Assembly: GCF_047123305.1 (NCBI RefSeq)
Contig: NZ_CP138918.1
Span: 1,116,001-1,180,000 of the forward strand
From: Thalassobius sp047123305
GTDB lineage: Bacteria; Pseudomonadota; Alphaproteobacteria; Rhodobacterales; Rhodobacteraceae
Length of the DNA: 64,000 bases
Reading direction: 5' to 3'
This document shows positions 1-7,454 of the stretch, in pieces (within the stretch, counting starts at the first letter, position 1; each line of letters starts with the position of its first letter). Made by a program: the position numbers and the translations under genes. The notes beneath the pieces are model-generated. The model saw only the letters and a list, made by a program, of their open reading frames with translations, searched no databases and was not told the origin of the DNA.

Positions 1-630
1 GATGCGCGGGAGTTCACAACCTACGACTTGCTGTTGGATGACGTGGATCTGGAAACGGTGATTCAGGCCACTGGTACTGAGGGTTTGAGCATTATTCCGG
101 CAACTGTAGACCTCAGTTCGGCCGATATTGAGCTGATTTCCAACGAAAAACGGGTGTTTCTGTTGCATGACGCGTTGCGTCAACATGCGATGGACCGGTT
201 GAACTATGACTTTATCCTGATCGATTGTCCGCCGTCTTTGAACCTGTTGACGGTGAACGCAATGGTGGCGTCCCATTCGGTACTGGTTCCGCTACAATCC
301 GAGTTCTTTGCGCTGGAAGGTCTGTCTCAGCTGATGTTGACCATTCGCGAAGTGCGTGGCACCGCCAATCCTGATCTGCGCATCGAAGGCATCGTGCTGA
401 CCATGTATGACGCCCGCAACAACCTGTCGCAGCAGGTGGAGGCCGACGCGCGAGAAAATCTGGGTGAGCTGGTCTTTAGCACCGTGATCCCCAGAAATGT
501 GCGTGTGTCCGAGGCGCCGTCTTACGCGGTGCCTGTGCTGGAATATGATCCGCAGTCCAAGGGCGCACAGGCTTATCTGTTGCTGGCCAAAGAACTGCTG
601 GAAAAAAACGTCAAAATCGCTGCTCAATAA
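1..630 (+). CDS. parA: Chromosome partitioning ATPase ParA (3' part, start outside window)
   Basis: The reading frame is open from base 1, so the N-terminus with the Walker A box lies outside the window. About 209 C-terminal residues are visible. They include the DFILIDCPPS segment typical of ParA/Soj/MinD deviant Walker ATPases and the ParA-type C-terminal half. In this family ATP-dependent dimers bind DNA and move ParB-parS complexes, and so segregate newly replicated origins. parB follows 21 bases downstream with its own strong AGGAGG ribosome site, as in a normal parAB operon. A TTG at base 28 could start a shorter reading, but the conserved sequence before it shows this is not the true start. 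Confidence 0.92.
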   Translation, partial: DAREFTTYDLLLDDVDLETVIQATGTEGLSIIPATVDLSSADIELISNEKRVFLLHDALRQHAMDRLNYDFILIDCPPSLNLLTVNAMVASHSVLVPLQSEFFALEGLSQLMLTIREVRGTANPDLRIEGIVLTMYDARNNLSQQVEADARENLGELVFSTVIPRNVRVSEAPSYAVPVLEYDPQSKGAQAYLLLAKELLEKNVKIAAQ

Positions 631-651
631 GCAAGAATAACAGGAGGCACC

Positions 652-1572
652 ATGAGCGATCGCCCGAAAACCCGAGGTCTGGGCCGCGGTCTATCCGCAT
701 TGATGGCCGACGTCACACCCCCCGCCGCGGCGCCGGCAGAGGGGCAGGGGGAGGCTGCGCGCCGTCCCGATATGATGGTGCCGATCGAAAAGGTGCATCC
801 CAACCCGGATCAGCCGCGTCGAACCTTCACCCAGGATCAGCTGGATGAGCTGGCGGCTTCGATCAAAGAGAAAGGCATCATCCAGCCCCTCGTTGTGCGG
901 CCGATGCCTGGTAAACCGGGTGCCTTTGAAATTGTGGCTGGCGAACGCCGTTGGCGGGCGGCACAACTGGCGATGCAACATACGGTTCCGGTAGTGGTGC
1001 GGGACTTTGATGACACCGAAGTGTTGGAAGTTGCGATCATTGAGAACATCCAGCGGGCCGATCTGAACCCTGTGGAAGAGGCCGCAGGCTACAAAGCCCT
1101 AATGGAGAAATTTGGCCACACCCAGGAAAAGCTCTCGGAAGTTTTGGGCAAAAGCCGTTCTTACATCGCCAACCTTGTACGGCTGCTGCAGTTGCCGGAT
1201 GAAGTTCAAGAGTTTCTACGCGACGGTAAGCTGTCTGCAGGCCATGCGCGCGCGCTGATTACGGCGGATGATGCCGTGACTTTGGCGAAAAAGGTGATCC
1301 ATTCTGGTTTGTCGGTGCGCGAAACCGAACGACTGGCCAAGAAAGGTGTTGCGGAGGTCTTTGGCGCCGACAAGCCAAAAGCCAAGCCGGCGCGCAAGGC
1401 AGTTGAGAAGGATGCGGACACCCGTGCGTTGGAGGCGGATTTGTCCGCTGCGCTGCGGATGAAGGTCTCAATCGAACACGACGCTGGCGGCGAGAGCGGC
1501 AAGCTTGTGATCAGCTACGATGATTTCGACGGCCTTGATGAGCTGTGCCGTAAACTCTCAGTCGTGAACTAA
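652..1572 (+). CDS. parB: Chromosome partitioning protein ParB (Spo0J family)
   Basis: A 306-residue ParB that binds parS DNA and spreads along it, and acts with ParA in origin segregation. The N-terminus has the usual RGLGRGLSALM stretch (residues 8-18), thought to be the ParA-contacting end. The CTP-binding/ParB-box region includes GERRWRAAQ (97-105) and ENIQRADLNP (131-140). A helix-turn-helix follows at about 157-180 (LGKSRSYIANLVRLLQLP), and a C-terminal dimerisation part ends the protein. The ATG is preceded by AGGAGG at good spacing. A perfect parS lies four bases after the stop codon, so the protein's own target sits at the end of its gene. Confidence 0.96.
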   Translation: MSDRPKTRGLGRGLSALMADVTPPAAAPAEGQGEAARRPDMMVPIEKVHPNPDQPRRTFTQDQLDELAASIKEKGIIQPLVVRPMPGKPGAFEIVAGERRWRAAQLAMQHTVPVVVRDFDDTEVLEVAIIENIQRADLNPVEEAAGYKALMEKFGHTQEKLSEVLGKSRSYIANLVRLLQLPDEVQEFLRDGKLSAGHARALITADDAVTLAKKVIHSGLSVRETERLAKKGVAEVFGADKPKAKPARKAVEKDADTRALEADLSAALRMKVSIEHDAGGESGKLVISYDDFDGLDELCRKLSVVN

Positions 1573-1575
1573 GCT

Positions 1576-1591
1576 TGTTTCACGTGAAACA
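1576..1591. promoter_or_regulatory. parS centromere site
   Basis: The 16-bp perfect palindrome TGTTTCACGTGAAACA is identical to the widely conserved chromosomal parS sequence bound by ParB. It lies between the parB stop (1572) and the end of the convergent DUF454 gene (1603), outside coding sequence. I noticed no second exact copy in the window. Confidence 0.93.
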
Positions 1592-1602
1592 TCGCGCCCG
1601 GA

Positions 1603-1956
1603 TCAGTGGTTCGGGCGCGTCCAGATGAAGAGCATGACGCAGGACAGTGTCACCGCCTGAATTGCCAGAACATGCAGCGGCAGCTGCAGGATCAGCGAAA
1701 TCAGGAACACCACCACAACAGACCCCGTCGCATAGCGTTTGGCCCGGAGGTTAATTGCGCCGCGTTCCTGCCATTCCAGGATCGAGGCGCCAAAGGTGGG
1801 GTGGTTGATCAGCCAGCCGTGCAGCCGTTCTGACGAGCGGGCAAAGAAAAACGCCGCCAGCAACATAAACGGCACCGTGGGCAGGAGGGGCAGAAAGACC
1901 CCGATCAGGCCAAGGCCAACACAGATCAGCCCAAGGGTTGCCCAGAGAATGCGCAT
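1603..1956 (-). CDS. DUF454 (YbaN-like) small inner-membrane protein
   Basis: A 117-residue hydrophobic protein with the pattern of the YbaN/DUF454 family. It has an N-terminal hairpin of two membrane segments (residues 1-35, with GLGLIGVFLPLLPTVP), then a short polar stretch with the family's SERLHGWLINHP-type sequence, then further hydrophobic segments to the C-terminus. The start is taken at the ATG at 1956, which begins one base after the hemW stop codon, so the two genes are probably translationally coupled. The reading frame could extend upstream into hemW, but that part is not family-like. The function of the family is unknown. Confidence 0.82.
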   Translation of the reverse strand: MRILWATLGLICVGLGLIGVFLPLLPTVPFMLLAAFFFARSSERLHGWLINHPTFGASILEWQERGAINLRAKRYATGSVVVVFLISLILQLPLHVLAIQAVTLSCVMLFIWTRPNH

Positions 1957-1957
1957 A

Positions 1958-3127
1958 TCAATCCACCAACAGTTCTTTGATGATGGCATTCAGCACCATG
2001 CGCCCGTCCTCTGTCACTTGGACAGAGTGACCTACCTGCTCGATCATCCCGATGTCTGAGAGATAGGTGATTTTTTCGGGATTCAAAGGCTGACCGGCCA
2101 GATTTTCATAGCGTTTTGCGTCTAGCCCTTCACGAATGCGTAGCCCCATCATCAGGTATTCACTCGCTTGATCTAGTGGGTCGATGGCATCGCGCTTCTC
2201 CAATGGTGTGCCAGCCTCAATCGCATGCAGCCATTTGCCCGGCGTCTTCTCCGTATCTGTAGCGTAGCGCCTGCTGCCTGTTGTGATCCGCCCGTGGGCG
2301 CCAGGTCCGATGCCGATGAAATCACCATAGCGCCAATAGATCAGGTTGTGGCGGCTTTCCGCACCAGGTTTGGCGTGGTTGGAGACCTCATAGGCCTCCA
2401 TACCCGCCGCAGCACAGAGTTCTTGCGTTGCGGCATACATATCTGCGGCGCTGTCATCTTCGGGCATCCCGCGCAGCAAACCGCGGTTATAGCGGTCGCC
2501 AAAGGCGGTGCCCTGTTCGATGGTCAGCTGGTAGAGCGACAGGTGGTCAATGGCCATTCCCAGGGCCTCGGTCAGCTCGGACCGCCAATCGGCAAGGCTT
2601 TGGTCCTGCCGGGCATAGATCAGATCAAAGCTGACCCGCTCAAACTGATTGCGGGCAATGTCAAAGGCGGTGCGGGCTTCTTCAACCGAATGGATCCGGC
2701 CCAATCGGCGCAGATCGGGGTTGTTCAGGGCCTGAATCCCCATCGACACGCGGGACACGCCAGCCTGCGCATAGTCACGGAAACGGCCTGCCTCGACCGA
2801 TCCGGGGTTGGCCTCTAACGTCACCTCCAGATCGTTTGCCTGCGGCCAAATCTGGCGGATCCGGTCAAGGATGCCATGCACCACAAAGGGTTCCATCAAC
2901 GAAGGTGTGCCGCCGCCAAAGAAGATCGAGGTCAGCACACGATCCGGCATCTCTGCGGCATAGCGGTCAAGTTCGGACAGATAGGCCTTCAGCCAGCGGG
3001 CTTGGTCAATTTCACGGGAAACATGCGAGTTGAAATCGCAGTAGGGGCATTTGGCCGCGCAGAACGGCCAATGCAGGTAAAGGCCGAAGCCTCCTTGGCG
3101 CCAGTCCTCTGTGACGGGATCAGCCAA
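1958..3127 (-). CDS. hemW: HemW-like radical SAM heme chaperone
   Basis: A 389-residue radical SAM protein formerly annotated as oxygen-independent coproporphyrinogen oxidase. The CX3CX2C cluster motif is at C23, C27 and C30 (CAAKCPYC), and GGGTPS, part of the SAM-binding region, is at 71-76. Family knowledge assigns HemW to heme binding and transfer rather than to the HemN oxidase reaction. HemN carries an N-terminal extension ahead of the cluster that is absent here. The likely start is a TTG at 3127, which overlaps the end of rdgB by 8 bases and has a GAAGGG ribosome site inside rdgB. No ATG or GTG is available before the cluster. The gene belongs to the minus-strand rph-rdgB-hemW-DUF454 operon. 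Confidence 0.92.
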   Translation of the reverse strand: MADPVTEDWRQGGFGLYLHWPFCAAKCPYCDFNSHVSREIDQARWLKAYLSELDRYAAEMPDRVLTSIFFGGGTPSLMEPFVVHGILDRIRQIWPQANDLEVTLEANPGSVEAGRFRDYAQAGVSRVSMGIQALNNPDLRRLGRIHSVEEARTAFDIARNQFERVSFDLIYARQDQSLADWRSELTEALGMAIDHLSLYQLTIEQGTAFGDRYNRGLLRGMPEDDSAADMYAATQELCAAAGMEAYEVSNHAKPGAESRHNLIYWRYGDFIGIGPGAHGRITTGSRRYATDTEKTPGKWLHAIEAGTPLEKRDAIDPLDQASEYLMMGLRIREGLDAKRYENLAGQPLNPEKITYLSDIGMIEQVGHSVQVTEDGRMVLNAIIKELLVD

Positions 3128-3728
3128 AGCAGCCCTTCAGGAAGGCTTGAACAGCGCGGCCACGGTGGCTGATGCGGTTCTTTTCTTCCTTCTCCATCTC
3201 GGCGCAGGTGATGTCATAGCCATCCGGCATGAACATCGGATCATAGCCAAAGCCGTGTTCGCCACGGATCGGCCAGACCAGATTGCCGGGCATCACCCCT
3301 TCGAAGACCTCATCATGTCCGTCGGGCCAGGCTAGCACCAGCGTGCAGCGGAACTGGGCAGAACGCGGTGCATCAGGGCCTTTGGCGGTGATCTCATCAT
3401 TGGCGCGGGTCATCGCGATCATGAAGTCCCGACCAGAGCCTGTTTCGGCCCAATCCGCCGTGTAAACACCCGGTGCGCCGTCTAGCGCGTCGATGGTGAT
3501 CCCGCTGTCATCGCTGAGGGCAGGGAGGCCAGTGGACTGCGCGGCGGCATGCGCCTTGATCCGGGCGTTGCCGACGAATGTATCCTCGGTCTCTTCCGGT
3601 TCTGGCAGGTCCATTTTGGCGGCACCCACCACGGACACGCCGTGGGGGGCCAGGATTTCGGTGATCTCTTGCAGCTTGCCCGCGTTATGCGTGGCTACAA
3701 GGATCTTATCACCCTCGAACTTACGCAT
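3120..3728 (-). CDS. rdgB: XTP/dITP pyrophosphatase (RdgB/HAM1)
   Basis: This 202-residue enzyme hydrolyses non-canonical purine nucleotides (dITP, XTP) to monophosphates and so cleans the nucleotide pool. The signature THNAGK is at residues 13-18 and DDSG at 73-76. The C-terminal region has GYDPMFMPDG and SHRGRA, all typical of the HAM1 fold. The chosen ATG at 3728 overlaps the stop of rph by 8 bases (ATG inside the sequence before TAA), which points to coupled translation. The rph-rdgB pairing is common in alphaproteobacteria. Confidence 0.95.
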   Translation of the reverse strand: MRKFEGDKILVATHNAGKLQEITEILAPHGVSVVGAAKMDLPEPEETEDTFVGNARIKAHAAAQSTGLPALSDDSGITIDALDGAPGVYTADWAETGSGRDFMIAMTRANDEITAKGPDAPRSAQFRCTLVLAWPDGHDEVFEGVMPGNLVWPIRGEHGFGYDPMFMPDGYDITCAEMEKEEKNRISHRGRAVQAFLKGCFG

Positions 3729-4437
3729 TGACGGCGGCCATCTGGGCGGCGACCAGTTCGGCCACACCTTTTTCGGCCAGATCCAGCAGCTGGTTCATCT
3801 GGTCACGGGAATAGGTGGCGCCTTCGGCGGACATTTGGGTTTCGATCATCTGACCGTTGCCCAGCATGATGAAGTTGCCATCAACACCGGCCTCAGAGTC
3901 TTCGGGGTAGTCCAGATCCAGCACCGGCTGGCCGGCGTAGATACCGCAAGACACGGCTGCAACCGGCGAAATCAGCGGGTCAGAGACGACCTGACCGGTC
4001 TTCATCAGTTTTTGAACCGCCAGCTTCAGGGCAACCCAACCGCCGGTGATCGAGGCACAACGGGTGCCACCATCGGCCTGAATAACGTCACAGTCCACGG
4101 TGATCTGGCGTTCGCCCAAGGCAGAACGATCCACACCAGCGCGCAGGGAACGGCCAATCAGACGCTGGATTTCCACGGTGCGGCCACCCTGTTTGCCAGC
4201 CGCCGCTTCGCGACGCATCCGCGATGTGGTCGAACGCGGCAGCATGCCGTATTCTGCGGTGACCCAACCCAGGCCCGAACCTTTGATGAAAGGCGGCACG
4301 CGGTCCTCAATGGTGGCGGTGCAGAGCACATGGGTGTCGCCCATGCGGATCATGCAGGAGCCTTCGGCATGTTTGGTGACATTGGTTTCAATGGAAACCG
4401 GGCGCATTTCGTTGAGTTCTCTTCCGGAAGGACGCAT
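3721..4437 (-). CDS. rph: Ribonuclease PH
   Basis: A 238-residue phosphorolytic 3'-to-5' exoribonuclease that trims tRNA 3' ends. The N-terminus MRPSGRELNEMRPVSIE and the segments GDTHVLCTATIEDRVPPF and LPRSTTSRMRRE are diagnostic for RNase PH, as is the C-terminal EVQGTAE-like region (here MSAEGATYSRDQMNQLL). The ATG at 4437 is preceded by AGAGGA. The frame is open further upstream, but the extra residues are unlike the family. It is the first gene of the minus-strand operon and lies divergent from hrcA with a 136-base spacer. Confidence 0.96.
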   Translation of the reverse strand: MRPSGRELNEMRPVSIETNVTKHAEGSCMIRMGDTHVLCTATIEDRVPPFIKGSGLGWVTAEYGMLPRSTTSRMRREAAAGKQGGRTVEIQRLIGRSLRAGVDRSALGERQITVDCDVIQADGGTRCASITGGWVALKLAVQKLMKTGQVVSDPLISPVAAVSCGIYAGQPVLDLDYPEDSEAGVDGNFIMLGNGQMIETQMSAEGATYSRDQMNQLLDLAEKGVAELVAAQMAAVNA

Positions 4438-4573
4438 CTCAAAATTCCTCTTTTCGATTTGACTGCGGGGATACAGGGCAGAGGGGTGCAGTGGCAAGGG
4501 TTGCGAGGTGCTTTGGTGCAAGCGTGATTGACCTTTTGGAGCGATGCTCTTTAATGGGATGCCGAGGATGAGC

Positions 4574-5638
4574 ATGACAGACCGCAGTAAAATTCTGGAT
4601 GAGATGAACGACCGCTCGCGCGAAGTGTTTCGCCGCGTCGTTGAGGGCTATTTGTCCAATGGAGAGCCGGTAGGCTCGCGCACCTTGACCCGCGAGATGA
4701 GCGAGAAGATCAGCGCAGCTACCATCCGCAATGTGATGGGCGATCTGGAGTATCTGGGCCTTCTGGATAGCCCCCATGTCAGCGCAGGCCGGGTGCCAAC
4801 GCAGCAGGGGCTTAGGATGTTTGTGGACGGTCTGCTGGAGGTCCGCGATCTGGATCAGACCGACCGCCACGCACTGGATCAGACAGTGACCAGCAACGCA
4901 GGTGATGTGCAGGATGTGCTGGACCGGGTCTCGACCGCGCTGTCTGGGGTCACGCAGGGCGCCTCACTGGTGCTGGCGCCAAAACATGAGGCGGCGATCA
5001 AACACGTCGAATTTGTCTCTCTTGGGGCGGATCGGGCGCTGGTGGTGCTGGTGTTTTCAGACGGTCACGTGGAAAACCGTGTCTTTACCCCGCCGCCGGG
5101 GCAGACTCCTTCGGCGATGCGCGAAGCGGCAAATTTTGTGAACGCCTTTGTTGAGGGCAAGACCCTCAGCGAATTGCGCGGCACCATGAAACAGCAGATC
5201 GAGGCAAGACGGCAAGAGATCGACACACTGGCCCATGCGCTGATCGACAGCGGCATGGTGGTTTGGGCCGAAGACGGCGATCAACACGAGCGACTCATCG
5301 TGCGGGGACGGTCGAATCTGTTGCAGACCGAAGGCGCCGAAGAAGACCTGGATCGCATCCGCGAGTTGTTTGACGATCTGGAACGCAAGCGGGATATCGC
5401 GGATTTCCTTGATTTGACCGAAGCCGGCGACGGGGTACGCATTTTTATTGGCTCTGAGAACAAACTTTTCTCACTTTCGGGTTCCTCTTTGGTGGTCTCT
5501 CCATATATGAACGCTGACCGTAAGATTGTTGGTGCGGTGGGGGTGATTGGCCCCACAAGACTGAACTATGGCCGGATTGTTCCGATTGTGGATTACACGG
5601 CTCAGTTGGTTGGACGGATGATTTCCGACCGCAGCTAA
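4574..5638 (+). CDS. hrcA: Heat-inducible transcription repressor HrcA
   Basis: This 354-residue HrcA homologue represses chaperonin genes by binding CIRCE inverted repeats. An N-terminal winged-helix domain (about residues 1-85, with GEPVGSRTLTREM and SAATIRNVMGDLEYLG) is followed by the GAF-like HrcA domain and the C-terminal VVSPYMNADRKIVGAVGVIGPTRLNY segment in two parts. The ATG at 4574 has GAGG six bases upstream. In-frame ATGs at 4544 and 4568 have poorer sites. A weak promoter-like pair, TTGACC at 4528 and TTAATG at 4551, lies upstream. No CIRCE element (TTAGCACTC-N9-GAGTGCTAA) is visible here or before dnaK. grpE follows after 19 bases. Confidence 0.94.
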   Translation: MTDRSKILDEMNDRSREVFRRVVEGYLSNGEPVGSRTLTREMSEKISAATIRNVMGDLEYLGLLDSPHVSAGRVPTQQGLRMFVDGLLEVRDLDQTDRHALDQTVTSNAGDVQDVLDRVSTALSGVTQGASLVLAPKHEAAIKHVEFVSLGADRALVVLVFSDGHVENRVFTPPPGQTPSAMREAANFVNAFVEGKTLSELRGTMKQQIEARRQEIDTLAHALIDSGMVVWAEDGDQHERLIVRGRSNLLQTEGAEEDLDRIRELFDDLERKRDIADFLDLTEAGDGVRIFIGSENKLFSLSGSSLVVSPYMNADRKIVGAVGVIGPTRLNYGRIVPIVDYTAQLVGRMISDRS

Positions 5639-5657
5639 AGTTGGAAAAGGTGGCACT

Positions 5658-6227
5658 ATGCCTAGAGAAGACGAATTCCTCGACGATATCGAGACCGCCG
5701 AAGCGGAGCTGGAAGCTGAAGAGCGGGCCGAAGAAGAGGCGCTGGAGCTGGAAGTGGAAGGCGACGAGCTGGAAGCGCTGCGGGCCGAACGCGACGATTA
5801 CCGCGACAAGTTCATGCGCGCCCTGGCCGATGCCGAGAACTCGCGCAAACGCGCCGACAAGCAGCGCCGCGAGGCCGAGCAATACGGTGGCTCAAAACTG
5901 GCGCGGGACATGCTGCCGGTTTACGACAACCTGCAGCGTGCGATGGATGCGATCAGCGACGAACAGCGCGAGGCCATGGGTGCGATGCTGGAAGGTCTGG
6001 AACTGACCCTGCGCGAGCTGAAGAACACCTTCAAGAAACACGGCATCGAGGTCATCGCCCCCGCGGTGGGTGACAAGTTCGATCCGAACGAACACGAAGC
6101 CATGTTCGAAGCGCCCGTGCCCGGCACCAAAGCCGGTGAGATCATTCAGGTCTCGGCTGTGGGCTTCATGCTGCACGACCGCCTGCTGCGTCCGGCACAG
6201 GTTGGCGTCAGCTCGATGACGGCATAA
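5658..6227 (+). CDS. grpE: Nucleotide exchange factor GrpE
   Basis: The 189-residue co-chaperone that releases ADP from DnaK. A highly acidic N-terminal region runs to about residue 50 (many Glu, Asp), then a long coiled-coil helix (about 40-90, ELEALRAERDDYRDKFMRALAD), then the C-terminal beta domain with the family signature (VGDKFDPNEHEAMFE and VGFMLHDRLLRPAQVGV). It has an AAGGTGG ribosome site. It is the second gene of hrcA-grpE, while its partners dnaK and dnaJ lie about 52 kb away in the same window. Confidence 0.96.
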   Translation: MPREDEFLDDIETAEAELEAEERAEEEALELEVEGDELEALRAERDDYRDKFMRALADAENSRKRADKQRREAEQYGGSKLARDMLPVYDNLQRAMDAISDEQREAMGAMLEGLELTLRELKNTFKKHGIEVIAPAVGDKFDPNEHEAMFEAPVPGTKAGEIIQVSAVGFMLHDRLLRPAQVGVSSMTA

Positions 6228-6266
6228 AACTCATACCCCTGGTCGCAAGTGGCGGATCGGGGATTT

Positions 6267-6289
6267 GAGTATTTCTGGCAAGATGAAAG
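6267..6289 (+). repeat. Short dispersed element, copy 1
   Basis: Begins GAGTATTTCTGG and ends ATGAAAG. The same 23-base pattern (GAGTATTT at one end, TGAAAG-like at the other, variable centre) recurs at 57397 and 61925, each time between genes. This copy lies after grpE and runs directly into the proposed grpE terminator hairpin. I recall similar sequences between genes in other roseobacters, but cannot check that here. Confidence 0.4.
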
Positions 6290-6316
6290 GCGGGGTCGCA
6301 GGGCCGCGCCTTTTTC
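6286..6316 (+). terminator. Probable intrinsic terminator of hrcA-grpE
   Basis: Arms AAAGGCG (6286-6292) and CGCCTTT (6307-6313) enclose a G+C-rich loop that can pair further. A T-rich run follows (TTTTTCTTT). It lies 59 bases after the grpE stop. Confidence 0.6.
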
Positions 6317-6390
6317 TTTGCGCCTGACCCGGCGCTGGGGGCGACGGCGCATTCTTGACAGGAGAGGCGAAAATCGGGCCTCTTAGAGCG

Positions 6391-7446
6391 ATGAGATTTG
6401 CCCTTCATGCCCTGTTATGCCTCCTCCTGATGCTCAGCTCTGCGAGAGCGCAGGAGTATCCGGCCTATAATGACCTCTATGTTAATGATTTTGCTGAGAT
6501 TTTAGACCTTGGGCACGAAAGTATTCTAAGGCGGAATTTGAAGGCTCTGCGCGACGAACAGGGCATTGAGTTCACGGTGGTGACTCTGCACTCCATGTCG
6601 GACTACGGTCACGACGGAAACATCGAACCTTTCGCCACCGGGTTGTTCAACGCGTGGGGTGTTGGTGATGCCACCCGCAATGACGGCGTGATGATGCTGG
6701 TTGCGGTGGACGACCGTGTGCTGCGGATCGAGGTGGGATCAGGCTATGGCGACAGTAAGGATCTGGTGGTGCAGCGGATCATCGACCGGATCATCGTACC
6801 GGAGTTTTCCGAAGGCGATTTTGCACATGGTATCATGGAAGGGGTCGAAGCCGTCATCGCTGATCTGAAAGGCGAAGAGATTGGCAGCGACAGGGGTGAG
6901 GTGATCTATCCGCCAGGGTATGAGCCGCCAGGGTTCTTTGAGCGCTACGCCGCGTGGTTCTATGCCGCCACCACACCGGTGGCTGGATTCGGCGCCTGGC
7001 TGTTTATGAAATGGCGTCGGCGTCGTCCGCGTGTCTGTCCGGTGGAGGGCACCACCATGCAGCTGGTTCCTGAGGATCTGGATGATGCGCTGCTGTCCGA
7101 GGGGCAGAGCAAAGAGGAAGCGTTGAAGAGCGTGGACTACGATGTTTGGGAATGCCCAGACTGTGGTCATCGCACGATCGAGGCCTATCGCAGGTGGTTC
7201 TCTTCCTACGGCGCTTGTCGCAGCTGTAATTATCGCACGGTGGACAGCGACAGCACCATTCTGGAGCATCCGACCTATTCCAGTTCCGGCTTGCGACGGG
7301 TGGATTACAGCTGCCAGCATTGTGGCGACGAATGGTCGGGGACCGAGGTCATCCCGCGCAAGGAGCGCAGTTCCTCCTCCTCCTCGTCCTCGTCGTCTTT
7401 TGGCGGCGGCAGCTCCTCCGGTGGCGGCGGCTCCGGTAGCTGGTGA
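6391..7446 (+). CDS. Secreted/membrane TPM-domain protein with zinc-ribbon tail
   Basis: About 351 residues from the ATG at 6391, which gives a clean signal peptide (MRFALHALLCLLLMLSSARA, cut before QEYP). A TPM domain follows (roughly 25-165), with the typical VNDFAEIL and GVMMLVAVDDRVLRIEVGSGYG patterns. A membrane segment is at about 190-210 (AAWFYAATTPVAGFGAWLFM). The C-terminal part, probably cytoplasmic, has three or four CxxC-type pairs (CPDC, CRSC, CQHC) resembling zinc ribbons, and ends in a low-complexity Ser/Gly tail. The TPM family includes YgcG-like and plant PSII-repair proteins with reported phosphatase activity. The role here is unknown. A TTG at 6355 with a nearby AGGAGAGG is an alternative start. 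Confidence 0.82.
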   Translation: MRFALHALLCLLLMLSSARAQEYPAYNDLYVNDFAEILDLGHESILRRNLKALRDEQGIEFTVVTLHSMSDYGHDGNIEPFATGLFNAWGVGDATRNDGVMMLVAVDDRVLRIEVGSGYGDSKDLVVQRIIDRIIVPEFSEGDFAHGIMEGVEAVIADLKGEEIGSDRGEVIYPPGYEPPGFFERYAAWFYAATTPVAGFGAWLFMKWRRRRPRVCPVEGTTMQLVPEDLDDALLSEGQSKEEALKSVDYDVWECPDCGHRTIEAYRRWFSSYGACRSCNYRTVDSDSTILEHPTYSSSGLRRVDYSCQHCGDEWSGTEVIPRKERSSSSSSSSSSFGGGSSSGGGGSGSW

Positions 7447-7454
7447 GCAGGCTG

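Noticed and set aside
2225..4527. Long plus-strand frames opposite hemW, rdgB and rph
   Set aside because: Antisense shadows of conserved enzymes.
4438..4573. Possible CIRCE or heat-shock promoter before hrcA
   Set aside because: No TTAGCACTC-type arms and no CTTG...CYTATNT pair are present; only a weak sigma70-like match.
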